A stretch of DNA of 64,000 bases, from NCBI GenBank assembly GCA_028716525.1, contig JAQUPQ010000005.1, positions 62,001-126,000 of the forward strand, written 5' to 3'. Positions 51,933-61,684 of the stretch are shown piece by piece (position 1 is the first letter of the stretch; every line of letters begins with the position of its first letter). The translations under genes and the position numbers were made by a program. The notes under the pieces were generated by a model. It worked only from the letters and a program-made list of their open reading frames with translations, was not told the DNA's origin and ran no database searches. The DNA comes from Terriglobia bacterium (GTDB lineage: Bacteria; Acidobacteriota; Terriglobia; JAIQFV01).

Positions 51933-54317
51933 TTAACACTCCGTGTGTGAACAGGAGTAACACTTTTGGCAGCCCTCTTGATACACCAGCGTGGCGTTGC
52001 CGCACTGCGGACAGAGATCGCCGATGCGGGCTGAGGCCGACGTGCTGCCGCCGGGCTGCGCCTCCACCATGCCAATGTGTTGTCCCAAGACTTGCGCCAC
52101 GGCATCCGGCAGGGAGCGAATAGCCCGCTGTCCATAACCGAAGCTGTGTTTGCCACCAATGTTGGAAAGTTGCTTGACGATTTCCTTCATGCGCTCCGTC
52201 GGGGAGAGTTGCGACGGGAGACGCAGCACCAGCGACACCAGCCGTCCGATGGCCTCCGCGACGGCCGCGGTGTCGCTCCCGGCTTTTCCAATATTCGTGA
52301 AGACTTCGAAGGGCTCATCGTTGCCGTTGGAATTGACGGTGACGAAGGCCGTCCCGAGCGGGGTTTGCTGGCGATACGTTTTGCCGTTCACCACATCCGG
52401 TCGCGGCTTCAGCTTGACATTGGCGTCCATGGAATCGGGGCGCACAAACTCATTGCCCGCCGTTACGGCCACTTCCGGCGTGGCGGTCTCCGCAACCGGG
52501 GGCGCCGCTTCGGGCGCAGCGACCGCCGGTGATTCTTTGACCTTCCCTAAATTGAGCACCTGATTGTCGCGGCTGCCGTCGCGATAAATGGTCACGCCCT
52601 TGCAACCCAGTTCATAGGCCAGCATGTACACGCGTTCCACCTCTTCCGGTGTGGCGGAAGAGGGGAAGTTCACCGTCTTCGACACGGCATTGTCGGTGTA
52701 CTTTTGAAATGCGGCCTGCATCCGGATGTGCCATTCGGGTGTGATGTCGTGCGAAGTCACAAACACGCGCCGCACCGTCTCGGGAATCTCATCAAGGTGC
52801 TGGACCGACCCGCGTTCCGCCACTTTCTCCATCAAGGCATCCGAATAAATGCCCTCGCGCTCCAGCAATTGTTTAAAGTAGTTGTGAACCTCCGGTAGCC
52901 GGGTGTTGTCCATGACATTCCGGAAAAACACCAGCGCAAACACCGGCTCGATGCCGCCGGAGCAACCCGCGATGATGGAAATCGTTCCGGTGGGAGCGAT
53001 GGTGGTGACGGTGGAATTACGCATCTTGAGGCCGCGCTTTTCATACACCGATCCCTTCCAATACGGAAACACGCCGCGCTCCTCCGCCAGGGCTTGCGAA
53101 CTTCGCACGCCCTCGTCTTCGATGAATCCCATGACCGTTTCCGCCAACTGAATGGCCTTGTCGCTGTTGTAGGGAATTTGCATTTTGTAAAGCATGTCGG
53201 CCCAGCCCATCACGCCCAATCCGATTTTGCGGGAACCCAGCGTCACCTCGCGGATGGCATCGACGGGGTACTTGTTCATATCAACGACGTTGTCCAGGAA
53301 GCGAACCGACTTTTGCACCACGGCGCGGAGATGCTCGTAGTCGATCCGGGTGGCGGTTTCATTCAGCATGTTGGAGAGGTTGATGGAACCCAGGTTGCAG
53401 CTTTCGTTCGGCATCAGCGGTTGTTCGCCGCAGGGATTGGTGGATTCAATCGGCATGACGTGCGGGGTGGTGTGAGCTCGGTTGATGCGGTCCAAAAAGA
53501 TGATCCCGGGATCGCCGTTCTTCCAGGCATTGCGGATCAGGAGATTGAAGACCTCGCGGGCGTTGAGCCGCCCCTCCACCACCTGTGTCTTGGGATTGAC
53601 CAGGTCGTACTCCTCGTTCTTTTCCACGGCCTCCATGAATTTCTCGGTGATGGCCACCGAGATGTTGAAATTGGTCAAGGTCTTCATGTCCGCTTTCATG
53701 CGGATGAAGTCCAGGATGTCGGGATGATCCACACGCAGGATGCCCATGTTGGCGCCGCGGCGCGTGGAACCCTGCTTGATGGTTTCCGTGGCGGCGTCAA
53801 AGACCTTCATGAAGCTGACCGGGCCGCTGGCCACGCCGCGCGTGGTCAGGACGATATCGTTGGCCGGTCGAATGCGCGAAAACGCGAAACCCGTGCCGCC
53901 GCCGGTTTTGTGAATCAGGGCGGCCTGTTTGACCGCTTCAAAGATTCCGTCGATCGAATCCGGGACCGGCAGCACAAAACAGGCCGAAAGCTGCTGCAGC
54001 TCCCGCCCCGCGTTCATCATGGTCGGTGAGTTGGGAATAAAATCGAGCTGGGCCATCATGGAATAGAACTGATTCTGCATCTCCAGGCGCTGCTCCTCGG
54101 TCGCCCCGTACTGCAGTTCCGCCTGGGAGAGATTTTCAGCCACCCGCATGAACATTTCCGCGGGGGTTTCCACCACCCGGCAGTCCGGATCCTTGATCAG
54201 GTACCTCCGCTCCAAAACTTTGATGGCGTTATCGCTCAGCTGAGGTTCAAACGGAATGCGGGCGGGCGGGACCTGTTCGGCGGTTTGAATTTTGGTTCGA
54301 AGATCGGACGTGGCCAT
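51933..54317 (-). CDS. nrdJ: Adenosylcobalamin-dependent (class II) ribonucleotide reductase
   Basis: A 794-residue protein. The catalytic Cys/Asn/Glu region is ESTNPCGEQPLMPNESCNLGSINLSNM, and the substrate-cysteine segment is LQQLSACFVLPVPDS. A TSCPD domain (about 640-745) precedes a C-terminal redox pair and zinc-type cysteines (CPQCGNATLVYQEGCQKCYSC). It makes deoxyribonucleotides aerobically or anaerobically using vitamin B12. I found no cobalamin riboswitch in the 345-base leader. GGAGGGGTTGTC precedes the ATG. No class I or III reductase is seen here. Confidence 0.95.
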   Translation of the reverse strand: MATSDLRTKIQTAEQVPPARIPFEPQLSDNAIKVLERRYLIKDPDCRVVETPAEMFMRVAENLSQAELQYGATEEQRLEMQNQFYSMMAQLDFIPNSPTMMNAGRELQQLSACFVLPVPDSIDGIFEAVKQAALIHKTGGGTGFAFSRIRPANDIVLTTRGVASGPVSFMKVFDAATETIKQGSTRRGANMGILRVDHPDILDFIRMKADMKTLTNFNISVAITEKFMEAVEKNEEYDLVNPKTQVVEGRLNAREVFNLLIRNAWKNGDPGIIFLDRINRAHTTPHVMPIESTNPCGEQPLMPNESCNLGSINLSNMLNETATRIDYEHLRAVVQKSVRFLDNVVDMNKYPVDAIREVTLGSRKIGLGVMGWADMLYKMQIPYNSDKAIQLAETVMGFIEDEGVRSSQALAEERGVFPYWKGSVYEKRGLKMRNSTVTTIAPTGTISIIAGCSGGIEPVFALVFFRNVMDNTRLPEVHNYFKQLLEREGIYSDALMEKVAERGSVQHLDEIPETVRRVFVTSHDITPEWHIRMQAAFQKYTDNAVSKTVNFPSSATPEEVERVYMLAYELGCKGVTIYRDGSRDNQVLNLGKVKESPAVAAPEAAPPVAETATPEVAVTAGNEFVRPDSMDANVKLKPRPDVVNGKTYRQQTPLGTAFVTVNSNGNDEPFEVFTNIGKAGSDTAAVAEAIGRLVSLVLRLPSQLSPTERMKEIVKQLSNIGGKHSFGYGQRAIRSLPDAVAQVLGQHIGMVEAQPGGSTSASARIGDLCPQCGNATLVYQEGCQKCYSCSHTEC

Positions 54318-54662
54318 GACAACCCCTCCAGTTTCTTTATTATTTTGATAATTTCAGGACCACCAAGGATGCCAGTGAAACCCGCGACCCGCTCACGACC
54401 GGAAAGGGCAACCCGCCGCCTTCCGGAAATCCCTGCAACGATTTTGAAACCACCTCGAGGCTTACGACAGAAATGCCGACAACACGACAGACTGGATGCA
54501 GTGCCTGAAACCCATGTATTGTATTTGGTCTTCTCCGGAATACTAGATGCTGGGTTGTTTTAATCCCGCGCCGGGCTCTTGTCAAGAAGAAAATGAAAAA
54601 GGTCTTGTGAAATGTTTTCCAAATTAAAGGGAAGAAACAGGGATAAAAACAAAAAGAAGGGC
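54318..54662. other. Leader of nrdJ, nothing recognised
   Basis: About 345 bases between queA's stop and the nrdJ ATG. I searched for the cobalamin-riboswitch box and for NrdR-type boxes by eye and saw no convincing match. Confidence 0.4.
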
Positions 54663-55748
54663 CTAATTCTCCAATGTTGATGGGGGTCCCAGAAGCAGCA
54701 TGGCATCGCCGTAGCTGAAGAACCGGTACCCTCTTTGTATCGCAATACGATAGGTTTCGAGGAGGCGTTCCCGGCCCCCTAGGGCCGCCACCAGCATCAG
54801 CAGGGTGGATCGGGGAAGATGAAAATTGGTGATCAGGGCATCGGTGACGCGGAACCGAAACCCCGGGAAAATGAAGAGCCCGGTTTCTCCCTGTGCGGCC
54901 CGCACGCTGCCGTACTTCTGCGCCACCTGTTCGAGTGTCCGCACGGCCGTGGTCCCGACGGCCACCACCCGGCCTCCGCGCTCGCGGGTCTTCTGAATCC
55001 TCTCCGCCGCAGCTTCCGAAACTTCGAACCATTCCCGATGCAGAACGTGTTGTTCCACATCCTCAACGTGAACCGGCTGAAAGGTTCCCAACCCCACATG
55101 TAAGGTAATTTCGCAATGATCGATCCCCCGCTCACGGAGTTGCTTGAGCAGCTTCTCGGTAAAGTGAAGACCGGCGGTAGGCGCCGCCACGGCTCCCCAG
55201 GACCGCGCGTACACGGTTTGGTAATCGGCTTCATCCTGAGCCGCGTCGGGACGCTGGATGTAAGGCGGCAGGGGCACGTGCCCCAGGCGCTGCAGCGTTT
55301 CAAAAAAATCTCCGGGGCATTCGAAATCCATGAGGCGCCAACCCAATTCGCCGCGATCCACAACGGTAGCCCGTAATTCCCCTTCCCCAAACACCACCAC
55401 TTCTCCGACCCGCATCTTGCGTCCGGGCTTGACCAGGGCTTCCCATCGCAGCCCTTCCTGAGGCTTGAGCAACAACACTTCGATTTGAGATTTCAGGTCC
55501 GCCTTTTTGGTCCGGGGGGCGGCCTGCGTTCCCAAACGATGTCCGAACAGGCGCGCCCGCAACACGCGGGTGTCGTTCAAAACCAATAAGTCACCCGGTG
55601 TCAGAAGGTCCGGCAACTCATAAAAATAGTGATCAGTTACCCCGCTGGCGTGATCCAATACCATAAGCCGAGCCAGGTCACGCCGAGGGAGCGGATATTG
55701 GGCTATCAATTCATCCGGAAGATAAAAATCAAAATCGGAAACCTTCAT
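54663..55748 (-). CDS. queA: S-adenosylmethionine:tRNA ribosyltransferase-isomerase
   Basis: About 361 residues with typical QueA segments: SDFDFYLPDELIAQYPLPRRD, RLMVLDHASG, LLVLNDTRVLRARLFG, YQTVYARSWGAVAAPTAGLHFT, GLGTFQPV, VVAVGTTAVRTLE and FIFPGFRFRVTDALITNFHLP. It adds the epoxycyclopentanediol part in queuosine synthesis. I use ATG 55748; the longer frame has no conserved residues. Together with the 31294-32385 gene it gives the organism both queuosine synthesis and a salvage-type protein. Confidence 0.96.
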   Translation of the reverse strand: MKVSDFDFYLPDELIAQYPLPRRDLARLMVLDHASGVTDHYFYELPDLLTPGDLLVLNDTRVLRARLFGHRLGTQAAPRTKKADLKSQIEVLLLKPQEGLRWEALVKPGRKMRVGEVVVFGEGELRATVVDRGELGWRLMDFECPGDFFETLQRLGHVPLPPYIQRPDAAQDEADYQTVYARSWGAVAAPTAGLHFTEKLLKQLRERGIDHCEITLHVGLGTFQPVHVEDVEQHVLHREWFEVSEAAAERIQKTRERGGRVVAVGTTAVRTLEQVAQKYGSVRAAQGETGLFIFPGFRFRVTDALITNFHLPRSTLLMLVAALGGRERLLETYRIAIQRGYRFFSYGDAMLLLGPPSTLEN

Positions 55749-55925
55749 TCCGACGAGGGTAAAGGGAGGGGAACGTGTTGTCAAATGAAGCGGCCACACG
55801 GTTCAGCTCGAAAACGAAATCCCCGATTGAAACTCTCATCGGTGGTTTCCGGCAACTCCTCTTCGGTGAGGCTTCTTCCTCATCAGCCGCCGCCCCGCCC
55901 CCATTTGTGCTAAAGTACCGGCCCG

Positions 55926-57101
55926 ATGAATACAAATCCCACTGCCGTCATCAATCGCAAAGCGGCTCTTCGTCTCCGCTCGGGACATCTGTGGGTTTAT
56001 AAGAGCGACATTTTGCGGTTAGACAATGCAGAGCCGGGCGTCATTGTGGAGGTTCGGGACGAGCGCGGGCGTTTCCAAGCCCGTGCCTTCTACAGTTCGA
56101 AATCGAAAATTGCGTTGCGCCTGCTGACCACGCGCGAAGACGAGAGCCCGGACGCCGGCTTTTTCAGGCGGCGCATTCAAGAGGCCGCGCGGCGGCGCCC
56201 TGCTTTTGATTCCAGGACCAGCGCCTATCGCCTCGTCAACGGTGAAGGCGACGGCTTGCCTTCGATCATTATCGATCGATTCAATAACGTCCTGGTATTG
56301 CAAACCCTCAGCCAGGGCGCCGATGCCGTCAAGTCCGATTTGATCCAAATTCTTCAGGAAGAATTTCATCCCGCCGGCATTGCCGAGCGCAACGACGTCG
56401 GGGTGCGGGAGCTGGAGGGACTGCCTCTCATTTCACAGCTCGTCGCCGGCGAAGTGCCGGAAGAAATGGAATATTGCGAGAACGGCATCCGGTTCATCGC
56501 GCGCTTACTGGAAGGACAGAAGACCGGAAGTTTTCTCGATCAACGTGAGAATCATCAGGCCGCACGCGGTTACGCCCGAGGCCAGGCGCTGGATTGTTTC
56601 ACTTATGCCGGAGGGTTTGCCCTGCATCTCGCCGCCACGTGCCGTCAGGTGTTGGCGATCGACAGCTCCGCAAGCGCTGTGGATTTGGGCCGGCGCAATG
56701 CTCTCCTCAATGGAGTCCAAAATGTGGAATTCAAAGAAGCGAATGTCTTCGATGAATTGAAAGCCTTCGATCGCGCCCAGGAAAGATTCGATACCATCGT
56801 CCTGGACCCCCCGGCCTTCGCCAAAAAACGCGCCAATCTGGACAGCGCCATGCGCGGCTACAAGGAAATCAATCTCCGGGCCATGAAACTGCTCTCACCC
56901 GGCGGCGTGCTGATCTCCTGCTCCTGTTCGCAACATATTTCTGAAATCGATTTTCTGAATCTTTTATCGGATTCGGCCTCCGATGCTTACCGCCATTTCG
57001 CTGTGCTGGAGAAACGCACCCAGTCCAGCGACCATCCCTTCCTCCTCTCCATGCCGGAGACGCTGTATCTCAAATGCGCCATCCTGCAAGCAATTGACTA
57101 A
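55926..57101 (+). CDS. rlmI: Class I SAM-dependent rRNA methyltransferase (RlmI-like)
   Basis: A 391-residue protein. An N-terminal PUA domain (RKAALRLRSGHLWVYKSDI) is followed by a linker, then the Rossmann domain with LDCFTYAGGFALHLA and the motif IV-type DTIVLDPPAFAKK. ISCSCSQHIS and HPFLLSMPETLYLK near the end complete the RlmI pattern. It methylates a cytosine of 23S rRNA (C1962 in E. coli). It is divergent from queA. Confidence 0.93.
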   Translation: MNTNPTAVINRKAALRLRSGHLWVYKSDILRLDNAEPGVIVEVRDERGRFQARAFYSSKSKIALRLLTTREDESPDAGFFRRRIQEAARRRPAFDSRTSAYRLVNGEGDGLPSIIIDRFNNVLVLQTLSQGADAVKSDLIQILQEEFHPAGIAERNDVGVRELEGLPLISQLVAGEVPEEMEYCENGIRFIARLLEGQKTGSFLDQRENHQAARGYARGQALDCFTYAGGFALHLAATCRQVLAIDSSASAVDLGRRNALLNGVQNVEFKEANVFDELKAFDRAQERFDTIVLDPPAFAKKRANLDSAMRGYKEINLRAMKLLSPGGVLISCSCSQHISEIDFLNLLSDSASDAYRHFAVLEKRTQSSDHPFLLSMPETLYLKCAILQAID

Positions 57102-57147
57102 CAATGCAGAAGGACAACAGGCGATGGAATGACCGTGTGGATATTTA

Positions 57148-57303
57148 AATTCCAAGCTCCAAGCACCAAAATCCAAATAAATTCCAATCATCAAAGTCCA
57201 CAATCCAGGATTTGTCTTGAAGGGCAACTGCGTCCAAAGTGTTTTTTGTTTGGAATCTGGAATTTGGAGCCTATTTGGATTTTGGTGCTTGGAGCTTGGA
57301 ATT
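57148..57303. repeat. Long inverted repeat of the 'tccaagctccaagcacc' word family
   Basis: The left arm (about 57148-57180: AATTCCAAGCTCCAAGCACC and onward) is nearly the reverse complement of the right arm (about 57270-57303). Together they would form a long imperfect hairpin in the intergenic region before hsp20. Related words occur at 51640-51700. Confidence 0.8.
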
Positions 57304-57353
57304 TATCCCCCCAGTTGGTGGGCCTGCTCGCCGCATCTCCGGCGCTCCCTTCC

Positions 57354-57382
57354 TTGACAGCCCTTTCCTTCAATCTTAGTAT
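57354..57382 (+). promoter_or_regulatory. Sigma-70-type promoter of hsp20
   Basis: TTGACA (57354-57359), 17-base spacer, TAGTAT (57377-57382). It stands about 125 bases before the hsp20 ATG. No CIRCE element (TTAGCACTC-N9-GAGTGCTAA) is visible. Confidence 0.6.
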
Positions 57383-57506
57383 GCGATTCGAAAGTCGTGG
57401 TTGGACGGTTTGACTTGAAACAGCTCCCGAGCCGATGGTTCGGGTGCAGTTTGAGTTCAATCAAAACAATCCCCTTCATGGGATGAAACCTGGTTAGGAG
57501 GACATT

Positions 57507-57956
57507 ATGGCAATTGTTCGATGGGAACCGTTCCGTGATCTCATGTCGCTGCAAGAGCGCATGAATCGCATGTTCGATGAAAGTGTGGGGCATGTTCGTG
57601 GAGCCAATGAGGCTCTGGATTCCGGTGCCTGGTCGCCGGCGGTCGACATTTATGAAACCGAGCAGGCCATCGTGTTGAAGGCGGAATTGCCGGAAATCAA
57701 TCAAAAGGACATCGACATCCGCATCGAGAACAACACCTTGACGTTGCGCGGTGAACGCAAATTCGAGCGCGAAACCAAGGAAGAAAACTATCACCGCGTG
57801 GAGCGCTCCTACGGAGCGTTCTGCCGCACCTTTACGCTGCCCTCGACGGTCGATCAAGACAAAGTCAAGGCCGAATATAAGGACGGCATCTTGAAAGTGA
57901 CGCTGCCGAAGCGCGAAGATTCCAAGCCGAAGCAGATCAAAGTGGGCGTCAACTAA
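57507..57956 (+). CDS. Small heat-shock protein, Hsp20/alpha-crystallin family
   Basis: This 149-residue protein has [20 protein letters not shown], then an alpha-crystallin domain (about 44-140; [65 protein letters not shown]). An ATP-independent holdase. AGGAGGACATT precedes the ATG. The gene is followed after 70 bases by clpB, with a hairpin between. Confidence 0.95.
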   Translation: MAIVRWEPFRDLMSLQERMNRMFDESVGHVRGANEALDSGAWSPAVDIYETEQAIVLKAELPEINQKDIDIRIENNTLTLRGERKFERETKEENYHRVERSYGAFCRTFTLPSTVDQDKVKAEYKDGILKVTLPKREDSKPKQIKVGVN

Positions 57957-57970
57957 GAAAGGACCCGGCT

Positions 57971-58027
57971 AAAGGACCACACCGGTCGCGCGTTCGTCGC
58001 TCCGTCCCGGTCCTTTGGCCTATTTTT
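57971..58027 (+). terminator. Partial terminator/attenuator between hsp20 and clpB
   Basis: AAAGGACC (57971-57978) pairs with GGTCCTTT (58009-58016), enclosing further pairs. GGCC and a seven-base T-run follow immediately before clpB. It would reduce clpB expression relative to hsp20. Confidence 0.7.
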
Positions 58028-58033
58028 TTGTTT

Positions 58034-60712
58034 ATGCGATTCGACAAATTCACTTTGAAAGCCCAGGAGGCCATTCAGGCCGCACAGGACCTGGCCTCCA
58101 AACAGAACCACCAGCAGCTGGAATCGCTGCATCTGCTGATGGCGTTGCTGCTGCAACCCGAAGGAGTGGTCCTGCCGACCCTGCAAAAGCTGGGCGCCCC
58201 GTCGAACGCCGTTGTAGCCGACACGGAACGAGCTCTGGAAACTCTCCCCAAGGTATCCGGCGGAGCCTCACAATTCATTTCTCCCGCGCTGAATCAAATA
58301 TTGGAGCATGCCTTCAAAGAAGCGGATCAGTTCAAGGACGAATACGTTTCCACGGAGCATCTGTTGCTGGCGATCGCGGACCGCAAAGGAGATGCCGCAC
58401 AAACCATTCTGCAGAAGCACGGGGTCACACGTGACGCCATTCTGAAAGTGCTTACTTCGATTCGCGGCACCCAGCGGATCACCGATCAAAATCCGGAAGA
58501 CAAGTATCAGGCCTTGGAGCGTTACGCCCGCGATCTCACGGACTTGGCGCGCAAAGGAAAACTCGATCCCGTGATCGGCCGTGACGACGAAATTCGGCGC
58601 GTGGTGCAAGTGTTGTCGCGGCGCACCAAAAACAATCCCGTCTTGATCGGCGAACCGGGGGTCGGAAAGACCGCCATCGTGGAAGGACTGGCGCGTCGCA
58701 TCGTGGCCGGCGATGTTCCGGAATCCCTTAAGAACAAACGTTTGGTCGCTCTCGACATGGGCGCGCTGGTGGCCGGAGCCAAGTACCGGGGCGAGTTCGA
58801 AGATCGCTTGAAGGCGGTCCTGAAAGAAATCAACGAGGCGGAAGGTCAGGTTGTTTTGTTCATCGATGAGCTGCACACCGTCGTCGGTGCAGGCGCCGCA
58901 GAAGGCGCCATTGATGCTTCCAACATGTTGAAGCCGGCGCTGGCTCGCGGCGAATTGCACTGCATAGGCGCCACCACGATCAATGAATATAAGAAGTACA
59001 TCGAAAAAGACGCCGCCTTGGAGCGACGTTTCCAGCAGGTCTATATCGGCGAGCCGTCAGTGGAGGACACCATCTCCATTCTGCGGGGCTTGAAAGAACG
59101 CTACGAAGTACATCACGGCGTCAAGATCAAAGACAGCGCCATCATTGCGGCGGCCACACTCTCGAATCGTTACATCACCGATCGCTTCCTGCCGGACAAA
59201 GCCATCGACCTGGTAGACGAAGCGGCGTCTTCGTTGCGCATCCAAATCGATTCCATGCCGACGGAAATCGATGAGCTGGAGCGCCAGATTATGCAACTTC
59301 AAATCGAAAAACAGGCGCTCAAGCGCGAAGAGGATCCGGCCTCCAAGGAGCGCCTGAAAAAGATCGATCAGGAGTTGAGCGAGCTGGGCGAGAAGTCCAG
59401 CCAGATGAAACTGCGCTGGCAGGCGGAAAAAGACTCCATCGCCAAGATTCGCGAACTGAAGGAAAAGATCGAACGCCTCAAACTGGATGAAGAAAAGGCC
59501 GAGCGCGAGGGCAATTTCGAGCGTGTGGCCGCCATTCGCTACGGCGAGCGGGTCACGGTCCAAAAGGAACTCGACAAACTGAATGAAGAGCTCAAGGAGC
59601 AATCGATCTCCACGGGGACCCGTTTCCTGAAAGAGGAAGTCGACGAGGAAGACATTGCCTCCGTGGTTTCCAAATGGACCGGAATTCCTGTCTCCAAAAT
59701 GTTGGAAGGCGAAGTGGCCAAGCTGGTGAAAATGGAGGACCGCTTGCGTGCCCGTGTGATCGGACAGGATGAAGCACTGGTGGCCGTGGCCAATGCCATC
59801 CGTCGCAGCCGCGCCGGCTTGCAGGATCAGAAACGGCCCATCGGTTCATTTATTTTCCTGGGCCCCACGGGTGTCGGAAAAACTGAATTGGCCAGGGCGT
59901 TGGCGGAATTTCTCTTTGACGACGAACATGCCATGGTGCGTATCGATATGAGCGAGTACATGGAAAAACATTCCGTGTCGCGTCTGATCGGCGCCCCGCC
60001 GGGCTACGTGGGTTACGAGGAAGGCGGTCAACTCACCGAAGCCATCAAGCGGCGCCCTTACTCCGTTGTTCTGTTTGATGAAATTGAGAAAGCCCACAGC
60101 GATGTGTTCAACGTTCTCTTGCAGATTCTGGACGACGGGCGGCTGACCGACGGCAAAGGCCGCACCATCGATTTCAAGAACACAGTGCTGATCATGACCT
60201 CCAATCTCGGTTCCTCGATGATTCAGGAATTCCAATCCAAGTTCGGGGAGTCCTTGAAAGAAGACCGCAAGCACGGCGTCACGGCGAGTGATATCGAATC
60301 CCGGCTGCAGGACCAGGTGCTGCAAATTCTGCGCGAACATTTCAAGCCGGAATTCTTGAACCGTATCGACGACATCATTGTCTTCCACTCGCTGGGACGG
60401 AACGAAATCCAGAAGATCATCGACCTGCAACTGTTTCAGTTGGAGCGCCTGGTCGCCGAAAAGAACCTGCAAATCTCTTTGACCGACCGGGCCCGGGAGC
60501 TGCTGCTGCGCGAGGGATACGATCCACAGTACGGCGCCCGCCCCATGAAGCGCGCGATTCAGCGATTGATCATCAATCCGCTGTCTCTGCAACTGCTGGA
60601 AGGCAAAGTGAAGACCGGCGATCGGCTGGAGATCGACGCGGATCTCACCCGTGGCGAGATGATTTTTGCCCCCGCTTCCAAATCCGCCACCAAACGCGCC
60701 CGCGTGAGTTGA
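58034..60712 (+). CDS. clpB: ClpB disaggregase
   Basis: About 892 residues. The Clp N-domain ([16 protein letters not shown]) is followed by NBD1 with [15 protein letters not shown], a coiled-coil middle domain (about 405-530, with [19 protein letters not shown]), NBD2 with [16 protein letters not shown], and the C-terminal domain. It rescues aggregated proteins with DnaK. The ATG at 58034 has no strong ribosome site; the frame also allows 58028. Its stop lies inside a 28-bp sequence that is repeated 247 bases downstream. Confidence 0.96.
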   Translation: MRFDKFTLKAQEAIQAAQDLASKQNHQQLESLHLLMALLLQPEGVVLPTLQKLGAPSNAVVADTERALETLPKVSGGASQFISPALNQILEHAFKEADQFKDEYVSTEHLLLAIADRKGDAAQTILQKHGVTRDAILKVLTSIRGTQRITDQNPEDKYQALERYARDLTDLARKGKLDPVIGRDDEIRRVVQVLSRRTKNNPVLIGEPGVGKTAIVEGLARRIVAGDVPESLKNKRLVALDMGALVAGAKYRGEFEDRLKAVLKEINEAEGQVVLFIDELHTVVGAGAAEGAIDASNMLKPALARGELHCIGATTINEYKKYIEKDAALERRFQQVYIGEPSVEDTISILRGLKERYEVHHGVKIKDSAIIAAATLSNRYITDRFLPDKAIDLVDEAASSLRIQIDSMPTEIDELERQIMQLQIEKQALKREEDPASKERLKKIDQELSELGEKSSQMKLRWQAEKDSIAKIRELKEKIERLKLDEEKAEREGNFERVAAIRYGERVTVQKELDKLNEELKEQSISTGTRFLKEEVDEEDIASVVSKWTGIPVSKMLEGEVAKLVKMEDRLRARVIGQDEALVAVANAIRRSRAGLQDQKRPIGSFIFLGPTGVGKTELARALAEFLFDDEHAMVRIDMSEYMEKHSVSRLIGAPPGYVGYEEGGQLTEAIKRRPYSVVLFDEIEKAHSDVFNVLLQILDDGRLTDGKGRTIDFKNTVLIMTSNLGSSMIQEFQSKFGESLKEDRKHGVTASDIESRLQDQVLQILREHFKPEFLNRIDDIIVFHSLGRNEIQKIIDLQLFQLERLVAEKNLQISLTDRARELLLREGYDPQYGARPMKRAIQRLIINPLSLQLLEGKVKTGDRLEIDADLTRGEMIFAPASKSATKRARVS

Positions 60713-60964
60713 GAACCCATGCTGACAGGGTGGCGCATACCCCGATCATTCGGGGTGTGCGGCAGGTTTGAGGGAATGGTGCTCCGCAACGGTTTTGGGG
60801 AGAGAGCTCTGAAGATTCAAATTAAGCTGGTGCTTCAAGGCAAGTAAATGTGCATTTGATGCGAGCCGTTTCAACTATCCTCCAACCAAGAAGAACCGCA
60901 CACATGCCACATACGCATGTGTGCGCCACCCCACCGCCAAACGCGCCCGCGTGAGTTAAGAACC
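60690..60964. mobile_element. 204-bp palindromic element with 10-bp terminal inverted repeats, flanked by 28-bp direct repeats
   Basis: The inner element (60728-60931) begins GGGTGGCGCATACC and ends GTGCGCCACCC, a 10-bp perfect terminal inverted repeat. It has internal hairpins CCCCGA-tcat-TCGGGG type and CACATGC/GCATGTG. The flanking sequence CCAAACGCGCCCGCGTGAGTT plus seven bases (60690-60717) recurs at 60937-60964 with one or two differences; its left copy is the end of clpB. A shorter relative is at 62207-62330. Confidence 0.8.
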
Positions 60965-61028
60965 GCTCTTGCCGTTGAATAACCGAATATCAGCGGTTCT
61001 GCAAAGCGAAGCGTGATAGGATATTTGC

Positions 61029-61271
61029 ATGATCCAAAAAGTGGTGAAGAAACGTCATCTGAAGAATCAGGACTCCGTACGCGAAGATTTGGCTTACTGG
61101 TTGAGCAAAAGGCCGGAAGAACGCATCGCGGCCGTTGAACACTTGCGGAGGCAGTATTTTGGAGATTCAGCCCGACTTCAAAGAGTTGCTCGCGTTATTC
61201 AACGCCCGAAGAGTCAAATATGCAATCTTGCCGAGGAAATTGTTGGTGCCGACCCCAACAACCGTGAGTAA
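61029..61271 (+). CDS. Small antitoxin-like protein, partner of a truncated nucleotidyltransferase gene
   Basis: This 80-residue protein has VREDLAYWLSKRPEERIAAVEHLRRQYFG and RLQRVARVIQRP, a pattern I recall in small proteins encoded just before DUF6036-type nucleotidyltransferases. The normal end would be near IQRP; here about 20 extra residues follow before the stop, so the C terminus is probably altered. The downstream partner survives only as a fragment that overlaps this gene in another frame. It lacks a good ribosome site. Confidence 0.6.
   Translation: MIQKVVKKRHLKNQDSVREDLAYWLSKRPEERIAAVEHLRRQYFGDSARLQRVARVIQRPKSQICNLAEEIVGADPNNRE
61159..61227 (+). pseudogene. Remnant of a nucleotidyltransferase gene (MNT/DUF6036-like)
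   Basis: From a TTG at 61159 the frame reads EIQPDFKELLALFNARRVKY then AI, the typical N terminus of these nucleotidyltransferases. Where GGYAL should follow, unrelated residues begin. Only about 23 residues remain, so the gene is deleted rather than frameshifted. Confidence 0.6.
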
Positions 61272-61282
61272 GGAAATTCCAA

Positions 61283-61579
61283 ATGGGAAAATCAACAAAA
61301 ATCACGATTCGCGTCTTTGTATCAGTTGTGCTGGGATGGTTTTTCGTAACGATTCTAGCGTTTGGGTCCTACTGGTTTAAAGAGGGGCAACCTCTCAGAT
61401 ATTGGCGAGCAAACAACTGGATTGCGAAATTCCTCCAGAATGCTGGTTCACTGTTTGGTTGGACGTATTTCGGCTTCGTCTGCACACTCATACTTTATTC
61501 CGCATTAATATTCTCTCTTCTGACATACTTGAGTGCTTGGAGAGGAAAAAAGTCTAGTAGACATACCATCAAATGCTAG
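61283..61579 (+). CDS. Small two-helix membrane protein, unknown
   Basis: This 98-residue protein has two hydrophobic helices (about 8-28 and 58-82) and a basic C terminus. AAGGAAATTCC precedes the ATG. Not assigned to a family. It lies directly after the nucleotidyltransferase remnant, in an area of small repeats, so it may be recent accessory DNA. Confidence 0.6.
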   Translation: MGKSTKITIRVFVSVVLGWFFVTILAFGSYWFKEGQPLRYWRANNWIAKFLQNAGSLFGWTYFGFVCTLILYSALIFSLLTYLSAWRGKKSSRHTIKC

Positions 61580-61684
61580 GAATGTATTTCCGAATGGCAT
61601 TTTCCTTGCCCAAAGCCAATTACAAGCTGCTGAAGCGCAAAGCCTTCGTCAGCACATAGGTATCTCGGAACGGTGAGGTTTCAT

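Noticed and set aside
54318-54662. Cobalamin riboswitch before the B12-dependent ribonucleotide reductase
   Set aside because: The region has a GCCAGTG-like string on the wrong strand, but neither the conserved box nor the surrounding elements could be found in the direction of the gene.
57354-57506. CIRCE/HrcA element for the heat-shock genes
   Set aside because: The conserved TTAGCACTC/GAGTGCTAA halves do not occur; only a sigma-70-type promoter is seen.
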